DNA of 64,000 bases from Anthonomus grandis grandis (taxonomy: Eukaryota > Arthropoda > Insecta > Coleoptera > Curculionidae), in contig NC_065552.1 of the NCBI RefSeq assembly GCF_022605725.1, positions 29,771,879 through 29,835,878 on the forward strand, written 5' to 3'. This document shows positions 43,101-55,800 of the stretch, piece after piece. Each line of letters starts with the position of its first letter. The stretch's first letter is position 1. Below the pieces are notes generated by a model, which ran no database searches, was not told the origin of the DNA, and was given only the letters and a program-made list of their open reading frames with translations. Position numbers and translations under genes: made by a program.

Positions 43101-46100
43101 TGGACAATTTTTTTCCAAAGCCTTTTTGACTACATAATAGACTAAAATTTAAATAAATTAAAATACCTAGTAGTCAGGCCACTGCAAGGTTCTGCATGTT
43201 TTTTTGGCACTTTAGTTAAAACTTTTGGCTTAAAAAATCAACCTATAAATCAAACATTTCTATTAACAATTTGGTATTGTCAAATAATTCTGATGGGAAA
43301 ATTCGTTTTTCTTTAAACAATCTGACTCTTTTTAGGTAACATTTTATACTGCTCTAATTAAATAATATTAGGAATTATTTACTTTTTCAAGACGAAGCAT
43401 TTACTTTGCGATATTGCTTTCGTAACCAAGCAAATTAAATTAAATCAAATTATATAAGGAAAGAACCACTTATAGATTTGTGTGAAAACATGTCCTGACA
43501 TAAATAAAATATGTAGATTTTTTTATAGAAGTTTAATTTATGTAACATATTATGCAATTTGTAAGAAAAATTGTGTTAATTATGTAGAACAAAATTAAGA
43601 AAATAATCTTTTTTACAACTTTTAAAATCTGTAGGTTTATTTTGTACACATTTGATTTCCAATTATCGTTGAGGAAAAAAAATGCGGTGCACGATCCGGA
43701 GATAGTGCGAGATATACATAGTCATAGTGACAATTACAAATAATACAATGGCCAAGCCTTATAGTCTAATTAGTCTTTCTTTTGAAAATAAATACTATTT
43801 TGAACAATAAAGCCTACACTGGTTTTTACTTCATTCCTATCTTTTTTCTTAATACTTGAAGAGAAATACAAGGAATGCACAAGTAATTCGTTCGAAATAT
43901 TAATTATGTTCTAACCGGAAAATGTATTTTGTAGTATGCCCAAATAACTGTTTATTATGTTTCCAGTCAATTGGTGTTTAATATTATGAGATTATGTAAA
44001 TAATCACTTACGACTAAAACGAAACGACGTTTATAGTATTGATACTGACATGAATAGACCTAAAGATTTATCTTTTGGCCCAGTTTCTTTTGCCGATCTG
44101 AAAATTCCAATTTCTTCTATATACGAGAGATCATAAAGTTAAAAACTTATAAGGGCCCTGGTCCAGATGGAGTACCTCCAGCTTTGTTACAGTATTGCAG
44201 TTTTATAATCTCTCGACCTTTACACATCGTTTTCAACAAATCAGTGTCAACTTGAATATTTCCTAAATCTGGGAAAGTCAGCTATTTAACTCCAATATAA
44301 AAATCTGGAAGAAGGGAAAGATATTACAAATTATACGCCAGTATGTAACATTAGCACCATTTCTAAGTTATTTGGAAAAAATTGTCACTGTATCTTTATC
44401 GAACTTAATCTTGCACTATCATGGAGGAACAATATGGGTTCTTCAGAGGAAAATCTACTGATCTGAATTTGTTAACATACAGTAATGACCAAAAGTAGAT
44501 AGACAAATTTAAAAAATAACCAATACTCTTTTTTTTTCAAAGTATTTTTTTTTTAATTACAAACTAAACCATCTACAATATTAGTATTTTGTAAAATACC
44601 CATTATTGTCTATTACAGCCTGACATCTACGTGGCATTGATTCAGTAAGATTGTCTATGAGTTTAAAACCAATATTTTCCATTTCTGTTGCAACCGTTCG
44701 AATAATTCACCTTTATTTGAATAGTTTGTATCCCTAATAGCACGATCTACAATTTCCTATAAATTTTCGATGGGATTAAGATCTGGTGACTGGGATAGCC
44801 ATTTTAAAACTGGTATTTTTTATTCTTCGAAAAATTGCTTCATAATTTGGGAGGAATGCTTCGGGTCATTATCTTGCTGGAATTAAAATCTCAATGGTAA
44901 ATTGTCTTTGACATGGCAACATAACATCTCTGAGAATATCCCTGTACATGAACCTGTCCATTATGCCCTCTATGCGATGTAACGGGTCCATTCCATAACC
45001 TGAGAAGCAACCCCAAACCATCACTGATCCACCTCCATGCTTAACTGTGGGTTTTGTGTACATGGGATTCAAACGCTGGCCAGAAGGACCTCTAACATAT
45101 TGAATTCCATCGGAATTAAACAAATTAAACTTCGATTCGTCGCAAACACGTTTCCATTCATGCTTTGTCCAGTGTATATGCTGACGGGCAAATTCCAATC
45201 GGGCTAAGCGATTCTTTTTTTTAAAGTAATGGTTTTTTTGCTGGCCTACGTGCAAATAGATTATCTTCTACCAACCTTCGCCTTACAGTCCTTGAGGACA
45301 CACGACAAATCCCTAGAGCCTGTAATTTTATCTGAATTTGACGAGAAGTCATGAAAGGGTTATTCTGGGTAATTTGCGTACAGCTCTAATGTCCATTTTT
45401 TTTTGGTCGACCAAATTTATTTTTTGGCTCTAATGATCCTGTCCTTTTGATAATTGTCAAACAGCTTTTCTTTTAACATTAAATCTACGAGCAATATCAA
45501 TTTGACGATCACCCGCGCGATATGCATTAATAATGCGTTGTCTTAAATCAAGAGAGAATCTAATTCCGCGTGGCATGTTGCACCTTGAGTTAAAGAGAAG
45601 CAATACTATACTAATTTTATTTTATAAATATCTAGACAAAAAAATAATTCCAAAATTGTTTTTGTCTATCTACTTTTGACCAGCTATATTAATATTATTG
45701 CTTTATCTGATAGCAAGCAAAATATTTAACTGAAATTTATTGGTATCTTTTTATAGACCGCCTTACAAATAACAATAATTTAAAATCTAGGGGACCTGTG
45801 GGTAAATCTTTAAACAATTATATGAAAATAATACTTTGTCTATCTACTTTTGGCCACTACTGTATGTTGATTATCTGTCGGAGATTTTGGATTGTTCCGG
45901 TGAGGTCCACGCAATATATACCGACTTGTCTAAGGCATTCGACAGGATCAATCATACTATTTTAATTCAGAAATTAAAAATGCTGCTGGTTTTGGCGATA
46001 GTATGTTGATGTGGATTCAGAGTTACCTTAAAAATCACAATCAAATAAGAAGAGTACACAATTTCAAATCCAAAGAAATCATTGTGCCTTCAGGTGTTCC

Positions 46101-49100
46101 TTTTTGCTTAATGTCTTTATTAATGACATTTCTTGACAAGTCTTTCCTTTACTTAATATTTCTTTGTTTTGTTGATGACCTCAAGTGCTTTATGTATGTG
46201 TCATCCCTTCATGATGGCCACTAACTGCAGGCTAATTTGGAAAGGCTGGAGCTGTGATGTCAATGTCATCTAAGTGCCATTTTCTCTGTTTCTCAAAAAA
46301 GAAAAACAATTTGATTTTTGAGTATCAAATCAACAACCCCTCATTGAGTAGAGTGCCCTTTATTGTGAACTTGGGAGTTACAATTGGTCGCTCGCTATCT
46401 TCTGTAGAACACATTCACAAAATGATATCTATTGCTCTAAGTATGTCAGGATGTGTGAAACGTTGTACTGTTGTTATTTTATTGATCCTTTACCTATGAG
46501 ACAAATATACTGTTGCTTAAATAGACCTACTATTGAGTACTGTTCCTCTGTATGGAATCCCACTTATACTTGTCACATTCACAGAATTGAACAGGTACAA
46601 AGAAAGTATTTACGTTGTATAGCTTTGAGGTTTGATATTATGCCTCTGAAAGCTAGAAGGGATGAAGCTGATTTAAAAAATGTTTTTTAAACTTATGAAC
46701 CCTCTAGTGGATGATCCTCTACTGCTGGCTTCCATGCATAAAACTTACTGTTCCAACAAACCAAACGAGATATGTTCAAACGTTTGATCAACCCTGTCGC
46801 TGGTGCACTAATCTGGGCTTAAATTCATTCATTTCTAGATCCTCTAAATTAGCGAATTCTCTTCCTATAGGTCTTGACCTCTTCAGGATGCCTTACAAGT
46901 CATTTGTGAGTTTGTTTAGAAGTGTTCCTTGAAAAATATTGATTTAGTTGATGTAATATTATGAATGTACTCTAACTCTAACCCGATTGATTGTTCTGAT
47001 TTACGACCAATCAGCCTAATGTCTGTATTGTCCAAGATTTTTGAGATTATATACAAGCAGGTGATTGAATACATTGATAAAAATAATTTTCGAGATTTCG
47101 TCGTGGATTTAGTACTGCCTCAGCTCTTCTTGGAGTCTGAGACGATATTATTGATGCTTACGATAAGGGCGAGACAACAGCTTTAGTTTTGTTAGATTTC
47201 AGCAAGGCCTTCGACACTCTTCACTACAATTTGCTTTTGGCGAAGCTCTTTTCTCAAGGTTTCTTACCGGAAGCTATGCGTTTTTTCAGTAACTACCTGG
47301 CGAATAGATCACGGATAACAAGGGTGGGTAACTCATTCTCTACGACAGCCGATTTAACAAGAGCTGTTCTCCAAGGATCCATTCTAGGCCCACTACTTTT
47401 TATACTTTACATAAATGACCTAAAAAATAAAATTCGAAACTGTCGTATGGCTCAATATTGTGACGATACACAAATTTATATACAGTTTACCAAGAATAAT
47501 GTTTTTGAATCCAGGGAATCTTTGGGTCGGTGCTTAGATGCAGTACATAATTATTCAAAACAAAATGGTTTAAAATTAAACCCTAAAAAATAGGATGTCA
47601 TTTATATTGGCCTCTTGGCATCATGGTGTCGTATGAACTGTGATCTCATGATAGATGGTGAAAACATTTGGAATTTAAAAGAACATAAAAACTTAGGTAT
47701 TGTTTTTGACATAAATTTAAAACGCAGGTATCTAAAGTAGTTCAAAGTACATAGGTCTCTGAGAAAGTTGTACAAAAGTAAAGCTCACTTAAGTGTTACT
47801 CTAAAGAAGCAACTTTGTGAAGCTCTCGTCTTATACAAACTGCAAAAAATACAAAATTCTTGCATTCGCTTTGTTTATAGGTTAAGAAGACGGGATCACG
47901 TAACTTTCAAGCTGAAATAATTAAACTGGCTCAATGTACAAAATAGAGAGAAACTTTATTATTTTTGTTTCTTGTTTAAACTTTTTAAAAAACAATTATC
48001 CAGCCTACTTACGTAATAAACTTAAAACAGGAATCTCTAGACATAACCGAACAACACGCACGGTTTTAAAATTTTATTTACCCCGTCACAGCACTGCAAT
48101 TTTTCAAAGCTCATTTTCTTTGTGTGCATCAAAGCTAATAAATGCATATAATATTAGTGGCTATGTTACCAAGTCTTTTCAAAGCTTCAAAAACAGATTA
48201 TAAACAATATTCTATCTGTTTGTTCTATTTATTTGTTTTTGGATAGTTCTCCTTTTGTTTTATTTTATATTGCTATTATTGTAGAATATCATTTATGTTT
48301 TTAAGTATTTATATTGTTAAGTCAAAACGGTCATGCGCTGGGTGAGTTTTTTTTTAAGTCTGAACTTTTGTTTGTTTTTTTTTGTATATTAAGTTAGTTA
48401 CATATTTTTCTGTATGTTTTATTTGTTTTTTTGATAGTAGTTATAATAATATTGTAATTTTATGGGTACTCGGTTAAGTTAACAACATTCGCGCCCTTCA
48501 CCGAGTATAAAATAAAGACCTAATTTATTTTATTTTATTTATTTAAATAATTATCATACTTTCTGCAAATAGATCTCTCTCTTTCTGAAGTTCTCTGAAA
48601 ACTTCTTGTAAATATTCTTTCAAGAAAAAATGGAAAAACATTTTACTTTTTTACTTTTATAATGTTGTCTTCTTATGTTATTATAGTACCCGTATCGAGA
48701 CTGTATACGAGGAAACGTGTGCCATCTATGTGATGTCATTTTCAACATTTCGTTATAATATATATCAGTGCTGCCTAATTCCGATTGGTCAAAATCGAAC
48801 TTAATCAATAGGAAAACAAACTGCAAACTATCAAATATTTTGTCAGTAATGTAGAAACAACCCACATAGAGGTTATAAACGAATAACAATATGATGATCT
48901 TTTAATGTCCTGATGTCAATTAGCATTGTAATAACAAGAAAAAAAAAGTTGGAACACAAAAAAAAGTATGTGTATTTGTATTACTTCCTATAGGCAATAA
49001 AATAACTGAAGTACTTAAATTACTATGGTAATATTTAATCTATATTGAGTCACTAATAATTGATCTGGCGTTTTGTTATGAAGATGGCCCAAGTCAAAAG

Positions 49101-52100
49101 TGATTGTGCGAAATTAAATAAAATATTTTATGTATTTAAAATCATAAACCCCAGCATTATCTTTCTTGCACTATTACTTTTTTTATACTCTTTCTTGGAA
49201 ATTAGATACAATGAGAATACCATGTCATACTACCCCATAGTGTAATTATTTAAATACTATATAAGCAACCCGTTCGCTTATGGATGAGTTCCTATATTGG
49301 AACAAATGGTTAAATGTGCCAAGTACAAGGCCAAAAAACGAAAAAAAAAATCATAAACCCTTTTTTTTATTAATGTATGTATACATAAAATAAAAATACT
49401 TTTTTGATCTTAGGTACATAGAATATTTTCATTCTTTTCTGTCAATCACTTTTAGGTTATTGGGTCATCTTCATAACATAACGGCAGATCAATGATTAAA
49501 CATTACTATAAATGTATTAACATTATCCTCATCCAGGTTAAGTCACAATATGTATAATACATATATAAGTTAATATAAAAACTTACAATTTACAGTAGGT
49601 TAAACTACAAAATAAGTACATGAATTCAGTTAATTTGTGTTATCAAACACAGTTAAAACTTAGTTATCAGTAATGACGTAAAATACTAAATAGGGTACAA
49701 AATTAATGACCACATAAAATAAACAAATGACAGAATTAAAGAACACTAATTTATTTTTATTTATTTATTGAAACCTTGATGCTAATGTGCTTTCTCTGTA
49801 CCTTTTTGTTTTTGGTTGTAAGATAAAAATTATTTTGAATTCTTGTATTTTATGAAAGGACTGTCACATGTATGATTTATACATGATTTTTTATTTTGTT
49901 GATATTTAATACGTGAGAAATGCATCCACAAATATTATATTCAGTTTGCTTTTATGACCCAAATTTTAAAAATTAGTTACTACATTATAACTTTGGTCCA
50001 TTGGAATAAGGTAGATAAAAAGTTAAATACTTTCTCAATCATATATTCCCAGCAATATTTGAATGACAATAGTATGATCTACAATAACTCTTAGATATTT
50101 CTCTTTATTAACCATTTCTACATTATAAATCCTTATTTTCACTTCAATATTTTTTTACAATAATTATTATGCATTACCTATAATCAAAAATTTTGTACCA
50201 TTTAATTTTAATAAATTAATGTTGTTGAATCCATGCAAGTAACCCAAATGAATATTAAGAGTGTAAATCAAGCCTTTAATATCTTTTAAGTAAAAATAGA
50301 AAATAGTTTTATCTGCGAATAAATCAGACTAATAAATAAAACATTTCTTATTTGTCAATGTTATGTCATTATTATCAATTTTGAATTACATAGTAGCTTT
50401 GTGATGCACCTGTATTAAGGAAATTGGCAATCCAAAGCCAATAACCTATCATCTATATCATATTCTTACCATTTAAACAGAATATGCATTGCTGATTCAC
50501 AGCTAGATGTATTCTTGAATCATAATTAATTTTATATTAAAATATGTTTTATATAGAGTTGATTATATACCATCCTTATACAATTAATTAAAAATTAATA
50601 CCTTAATTACTCAATTTATAATATGTATTATGTTAAGAAGTTCTGAAAAATGTTTTTCAGGAAATGTATAGATATCTTAAGCAAACTAAACAACATTTCC
50701 ACTTTAATTGGGTTGAACATACTAATAAAGAAATACTTGAAATCTGTTGACAAAAAAATGAAAATAAAAACCAAACTGGTCTCAAAGATATATTTCTACT
50801 TCCAGCAACAACCTAAAGGGATGGGATTCAAATTAAGGCCAACACTATGTGGTAAAGTTAAAACTATATATGAAAAAACTCTTGTTTTTCTCAATAAATA
50901 ACAGACTCATCAATGTAAATATTACAAATAAGACTCTTCAAGTTACATCAATATACATTAATAACCTTATGATGCAACCTAATATTCTCTCAATGTCAAT
51001 TAATATCGAGTTTCAGATGAAACCAATAAGACAACCAACCATAAAGCGACTTATATTCTGTTTAAACCCTGTACACGGTTAATTAGTGCGATAATTTAAT
51101 TGCGACATTCCTAATCACTTTAATGGGTTTGTTTAGGACGGAAGCTTTTATGCTTTAGTAGACATATTCTACTATATATAAGAATAATTTGAATTCGTAA
51201 TGTAATAATAACTTACACCAATTTGTGTTTTATGCCTCGTTTTCCTAAAGGATAAACTTCCTAAACCTGTTTTTTTCTTTGCACCCTCCGCGTTCATAGT
51301 CTCAATAATCACTCAAATAACCATAAAAATTTGCATGACATATCCACACCCAGGTTAAGTCACAAACTGAGCCATTGTGTATGAGTATGACAAACTTTAG
51401 GTAGATAAAATTGTTTAAGATAGGTATAAAAAAACACCTTTGAAATCGCTGATAAGGATTGTAAAACATATTTGATTTTTATCATTTTATTATATTATAT
51501 ATTTGTTTATTTTATATTTTAATATATGTATTCTCATTTAAAACAAAACTCTTTTAATGATCTATAATAATTCTATCTCAATTTAATTAATTCCATAATC
51601 AATTAATAACTTGATATATTTAAAATAACGTATATTGCTAAACATCTCTAATATTCATTGAGTTAAGGGGACACCCAAAAATATTAATTGGCGAGTCAGT
51701 CAGAAAGCAACGTTTGAGAGAAATGTGTGTAAGTTGGTGTGTTGGGAAAAGAGTCGTGTTTTACTGGTTAAACCAGGCTGCTAAATTTAATAGTGGTGAA
51801 TATGTGAGAAATAGTTGATCTTGAGTAGATATGTGGCCATTATGAGAAGTTTGTACAGATCTGTTTGCGCATCTTGAAGATGCCCGCACAAGTAGGTGTG
51901 AAAGCCTCTGTTCAATTAGGAACGAATGCGCAATTCCTCGAGTGCTGTCTGGTAAGACTGGGGCCTTACCTGGGGCTCGATTGACACGAATAAACAGAAG
52001 GATATAGTAAAAATATATCCTTTGTCTAATTCGTTGAGATGCTTACTGTTTAGCGGCAGTGGAGCGTCTGGGGAAGCCCATACTATTTTAGGTGACACTA

Positions 52101-52779
52101 GCTAGTCGTCAAATAAAGGAAGATAACATGTTTGACATATGTATATATTGAAATGTGACATTGTGTAAATTGATGTTGACTGAGATGATGCAAGGGAACG
52201 GAAGTTCCCCGGTGAGTATATTTTATTATTGCCAAAAGTTGACAGAACAGTAAATATTGTTTTTTTTATTATTTTTATGTGATGTTCGAGTTTATGTCTA
52301 ACAATATGAGAATGATGACTGTTGAGTGAATTTGCATTGTAGAGACCCATTGGCTAAGAACAACTATGACAGGTAATAAACCACATTTTAAAGCGTATTT
52401 TACATTCAGGTGTGGGGTACTGCAATCGATTCACTCAACGGCATGTTTCAAAGGGATTTATTTATATCGATTCATAAAAATGTTATGAAAAACCTATCTA
52501 ATTTTTTAACGTATAATATATTAAAATCTTTAAGTTGAATGCTAAACCTATCTAATATTCATCCCATAATATGGCTTGAAAACTATTGCCTTATTTAGCT
52601 TACCAAAATAAACAAATAGCAGAGCATTTAGACCGAAAATAATATTAGGTTCCCGATAAAATGAAAGCTTTAGTTAAAATAAACATATTATGAATAAGAT
52701 TTTTATTTCATAATAAGCTTATAAGCTTTGATTAATAAAATGCTGATGCTTTAGTGTTCAATATTTTCGGTTATGCACA

Positions 52780-52819
<40 letters not shown>

Positions 52820-55800
52820 AAACGTATCCTGTATTTTATGAGTGGACCTATTGATTAAGAAATAAAGTTTAGTTACACAGTCAAATCAAACCATTTTCGA
52901 AATAAACAAAGTTTTCGAAGTAAGACGATACGCGACCGATTTTCTTTTAGTAAATAACGGCTTTATTCATTTTGTATTTTTGACAGTCTTGTTTATTTTA
53001 CGTACTGTAAACAATTGTGATTTTAAGTTTTGAGGTGTTTTAATAATTTAACTTTTAATTTGTGTGTTTAGCGACAACAAAGAAAGTGGGGTAAGTTTAT
53101 CTTGTTGCTGCCTGTTTTATGCCTTTATAAATGTGTAATAAATACAGTGGCGTGTTTGGTTTAAGGATGGCTGAAGAAAAATCAATGGCTATTCAAAAGA
53201 GAAAAAAGATTCATGTTATAGAATCATCTTCAGATGAAGACGAATCGACACCTACTTCCAGCTCAATAAATCCAACCATGAGGGAAGAAAATATAATTTC
53301 TAATTTAGCGGGTATGGTTGAAAATTTGGTTAAGACAGTTGAACTGCAAACCAAGAGCAAAACGGTTGGAACTGATGAACAAAATTTACCAGCTAATATT
53401 CCACATTTTAATCCTGAAGATAAGGCTCTAACCGTAGCAAGGTGGTGTGACAGAATCGATGAATTGAAAAGTCTGTATAATTGGAGTGACGAGCGCACTA
53501 ACTATAATGCTTTAACTAAGTTGAAAGGACTGGCAAAAACCTGGTATCGTGGGCTACCATCAGTAAATTTTACCTGAGAAGAATGAAAATTAAAATTAAA
53601 AACAGCGTTTCCATCAAAGCGTGATTTTTGCCGTAGCATACAAGAAATGATGCAACAGACTAAGCAGAGGCACGAATCGTACATCACTTATTATTATGAA
53701 AAGGAAGTCTTATTAAATCAATGCAAGATAACTGGGGAAGATGCAGTCTCGTGTCTGATAGGTGGAATTCCCGACCCAGTGGTACAGGCTGCTGCTCGAG
53801 CCAAAGATTGTCAAACACCGGAAGCTCTGCTTAATTATCTTAGAACTTGTGAGTTAACGCATCCTGGTACTTCGGGATCATTTCAAAATATAAACTACCG
53901 ACCTAACCAACATTTTAATCATGGAGTCAAACGATTTGCTAAAAAAACCCTGGATTCCAACTGGTGGAGTCTCTGATGATACTGACAATCATAGCGGTGA
54001 AGATGGTGTACCGCTACCTTCAGATTCAGATTAGGTTGCGGGGACGCAACATCTTGTCAGGTTGGCCGAATGTAAAACATATTTGATTTTTATCATTTTA
54101 TTATATTATATATTTGTTTATTTTATATTTTAATATATGTATTCTCATTTAAAACAAAACTCTTTTAATGATCTATAATAATTCTATCTCAATTTAATTA
54201 ATTCCATAATCAATTAATAACTTGATATATTTAAAATAACGTATATTGCTAAACATCTCTAATATTCATTGAGTTAAGGGGACACCCAAAAATATTAATT
54301 GGCGAGTCAGTCAGAAAGCAACGTTTGAGAGAAATGTGTGTAAGTTGGTGTGTTGGGAAAAGAGTCGTGTTTTACTGGTTAAACCAGGCTGCTAAATTTA
54401 ATAGTGGTGAATATGTGAGAAATAGTTGATCTTGAGTAGATATGTGGCCATTATGAGAAGTTTGTACAGATCTGTTTGCGCATCTTGAAGATGCCCGCAC
54501 AAGTAGGTGTGAAAGCCTCTGTTCAATTAGGAACGAATGCGCAATTCCTCGAGTGCTGTCTGGTAAGACTGGGGCCTTACCTGGGGCTCGATTGACACGA
54601 ATAAACAGAAGGATATAGTAAAAATATATCCTTTGTCTAATTCGTTGAGATGCTTACTGTTTAGCGGCAGTGGAGCGTCTGGGGAAGCCCATACTATTTT
54701 AGGTGACACTAGCTAGTCGTCAAATAAAGGAAGATAACATGTTTGACATATGTATATATTGAAATGTGACATTGTGTAAATTGATGTTGACTGAGATGAT
54801 GCAAGGGAACGGAAGTTCCCCGGTGAGTATATTTTATTATTGCCAAAAGTTGACAGAACAGTAAATATTGTTTTTTTTATTATTTTTATGTGATGTTCGA
54901 GTTTATGTCTAACAATATGAGAATGATGACTGTTGAGTGAATTTGCATTGTAGAGACCCATTGGCTAAGAACAACTATGACAGGTAATAAACCACATTTT
55001 AAAGCGTATTTTACAGGATTTGTGTTTATTTCTGGTGTAGTATTGTTTGTTTTGTTTTAAAAAAACCTTGATTATTCATAATAGTAAAGGTTATAGGAAA
55101 AATTATTCCTAATTCCTATTTTATGGAAGCTTTCTGGAGCTCATAAAGGGAAATGACTTATGGATCTATCAGATTGTAATTTATGGGAAATTTAATGAAT
55201 TGGAGGTAAATCTAAAAAAAATGCCAGGTTTTTAATCAAAAAAAAAACTCAAATATTTCACTATAAACTGAATAATTTAAACCTGAAAAAAAGTGCCAAA
55301 TTTAAAGATTTGAAAGTGTATATTGGAAGTGAATTTATATTTCATTGAAATGCATACTAATGTATAGAAAGTTAGTTAGTTAGAAATAAAAGCACAAAAT
55401 TTATAGGTTTAATTGCTCATGCTTTAAAAGACTTCAATATTTATTATCTTAAGACTGCATTGCTAATTTGTCTGGTATATCCTTGAATATGCCAACCAAT
55501 TATGGTCATCCAATCATTAGATTCAAATTCATATATTAGAGAAAGTTTAGAGGAATCACATCCATTAATTATTTCTTTATATTATCCATAAATAAATCCT
55601 TAAGTTAGAAAAGCAGAAGTGTAAAATCATTAGTTATTTCAAGGAACATTTATAGTACCAATAGTTCAATATTCCTTTTACTGTATTAAATATTAATTTA
55701 AACATTTAATATGACTATAATATCTGTTGTTATAGTAACTGATGTTAATGTTCTGTTGCCTACTACTTTTTTTTGTAGTTTTCTTGTTTTTTTATGTTAT

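Larger units (their letters stand above)
51460..55015 (+). mobile_element. LTR retrotransposon (Ty3/Gypsy-type), pol deleted, young
   Basis: Two 945-bp long terminal repeats flank a 1,666-bp interior. The whole is flanked by a 4-bp duplication GGAT (51456-51459 and 55016-55019). The LTRs begin TGTAAAAC and end TTTTACA. The interior has a long leader with a 36-A run, a gag frame and a short acidic stretch before the 3' LTR. Protease, reverse transcriptase, RNase H and integrase are absent, so this copy needs another element's enzymes to move. It is inserted in the long dia intron in the opposite orientation. Confidence 0.92.

Noticed and set aside
51916..52350. Pairs of antisense open frames repeated at 54527-54961
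   Set aside because: They lie in the two LTRs and recur only because the LTRs are identical. No motif.
53211..53687. Minus-strand frames over gag
   Set aside because: Shadows of the plus-strand gag, which has family motifs.
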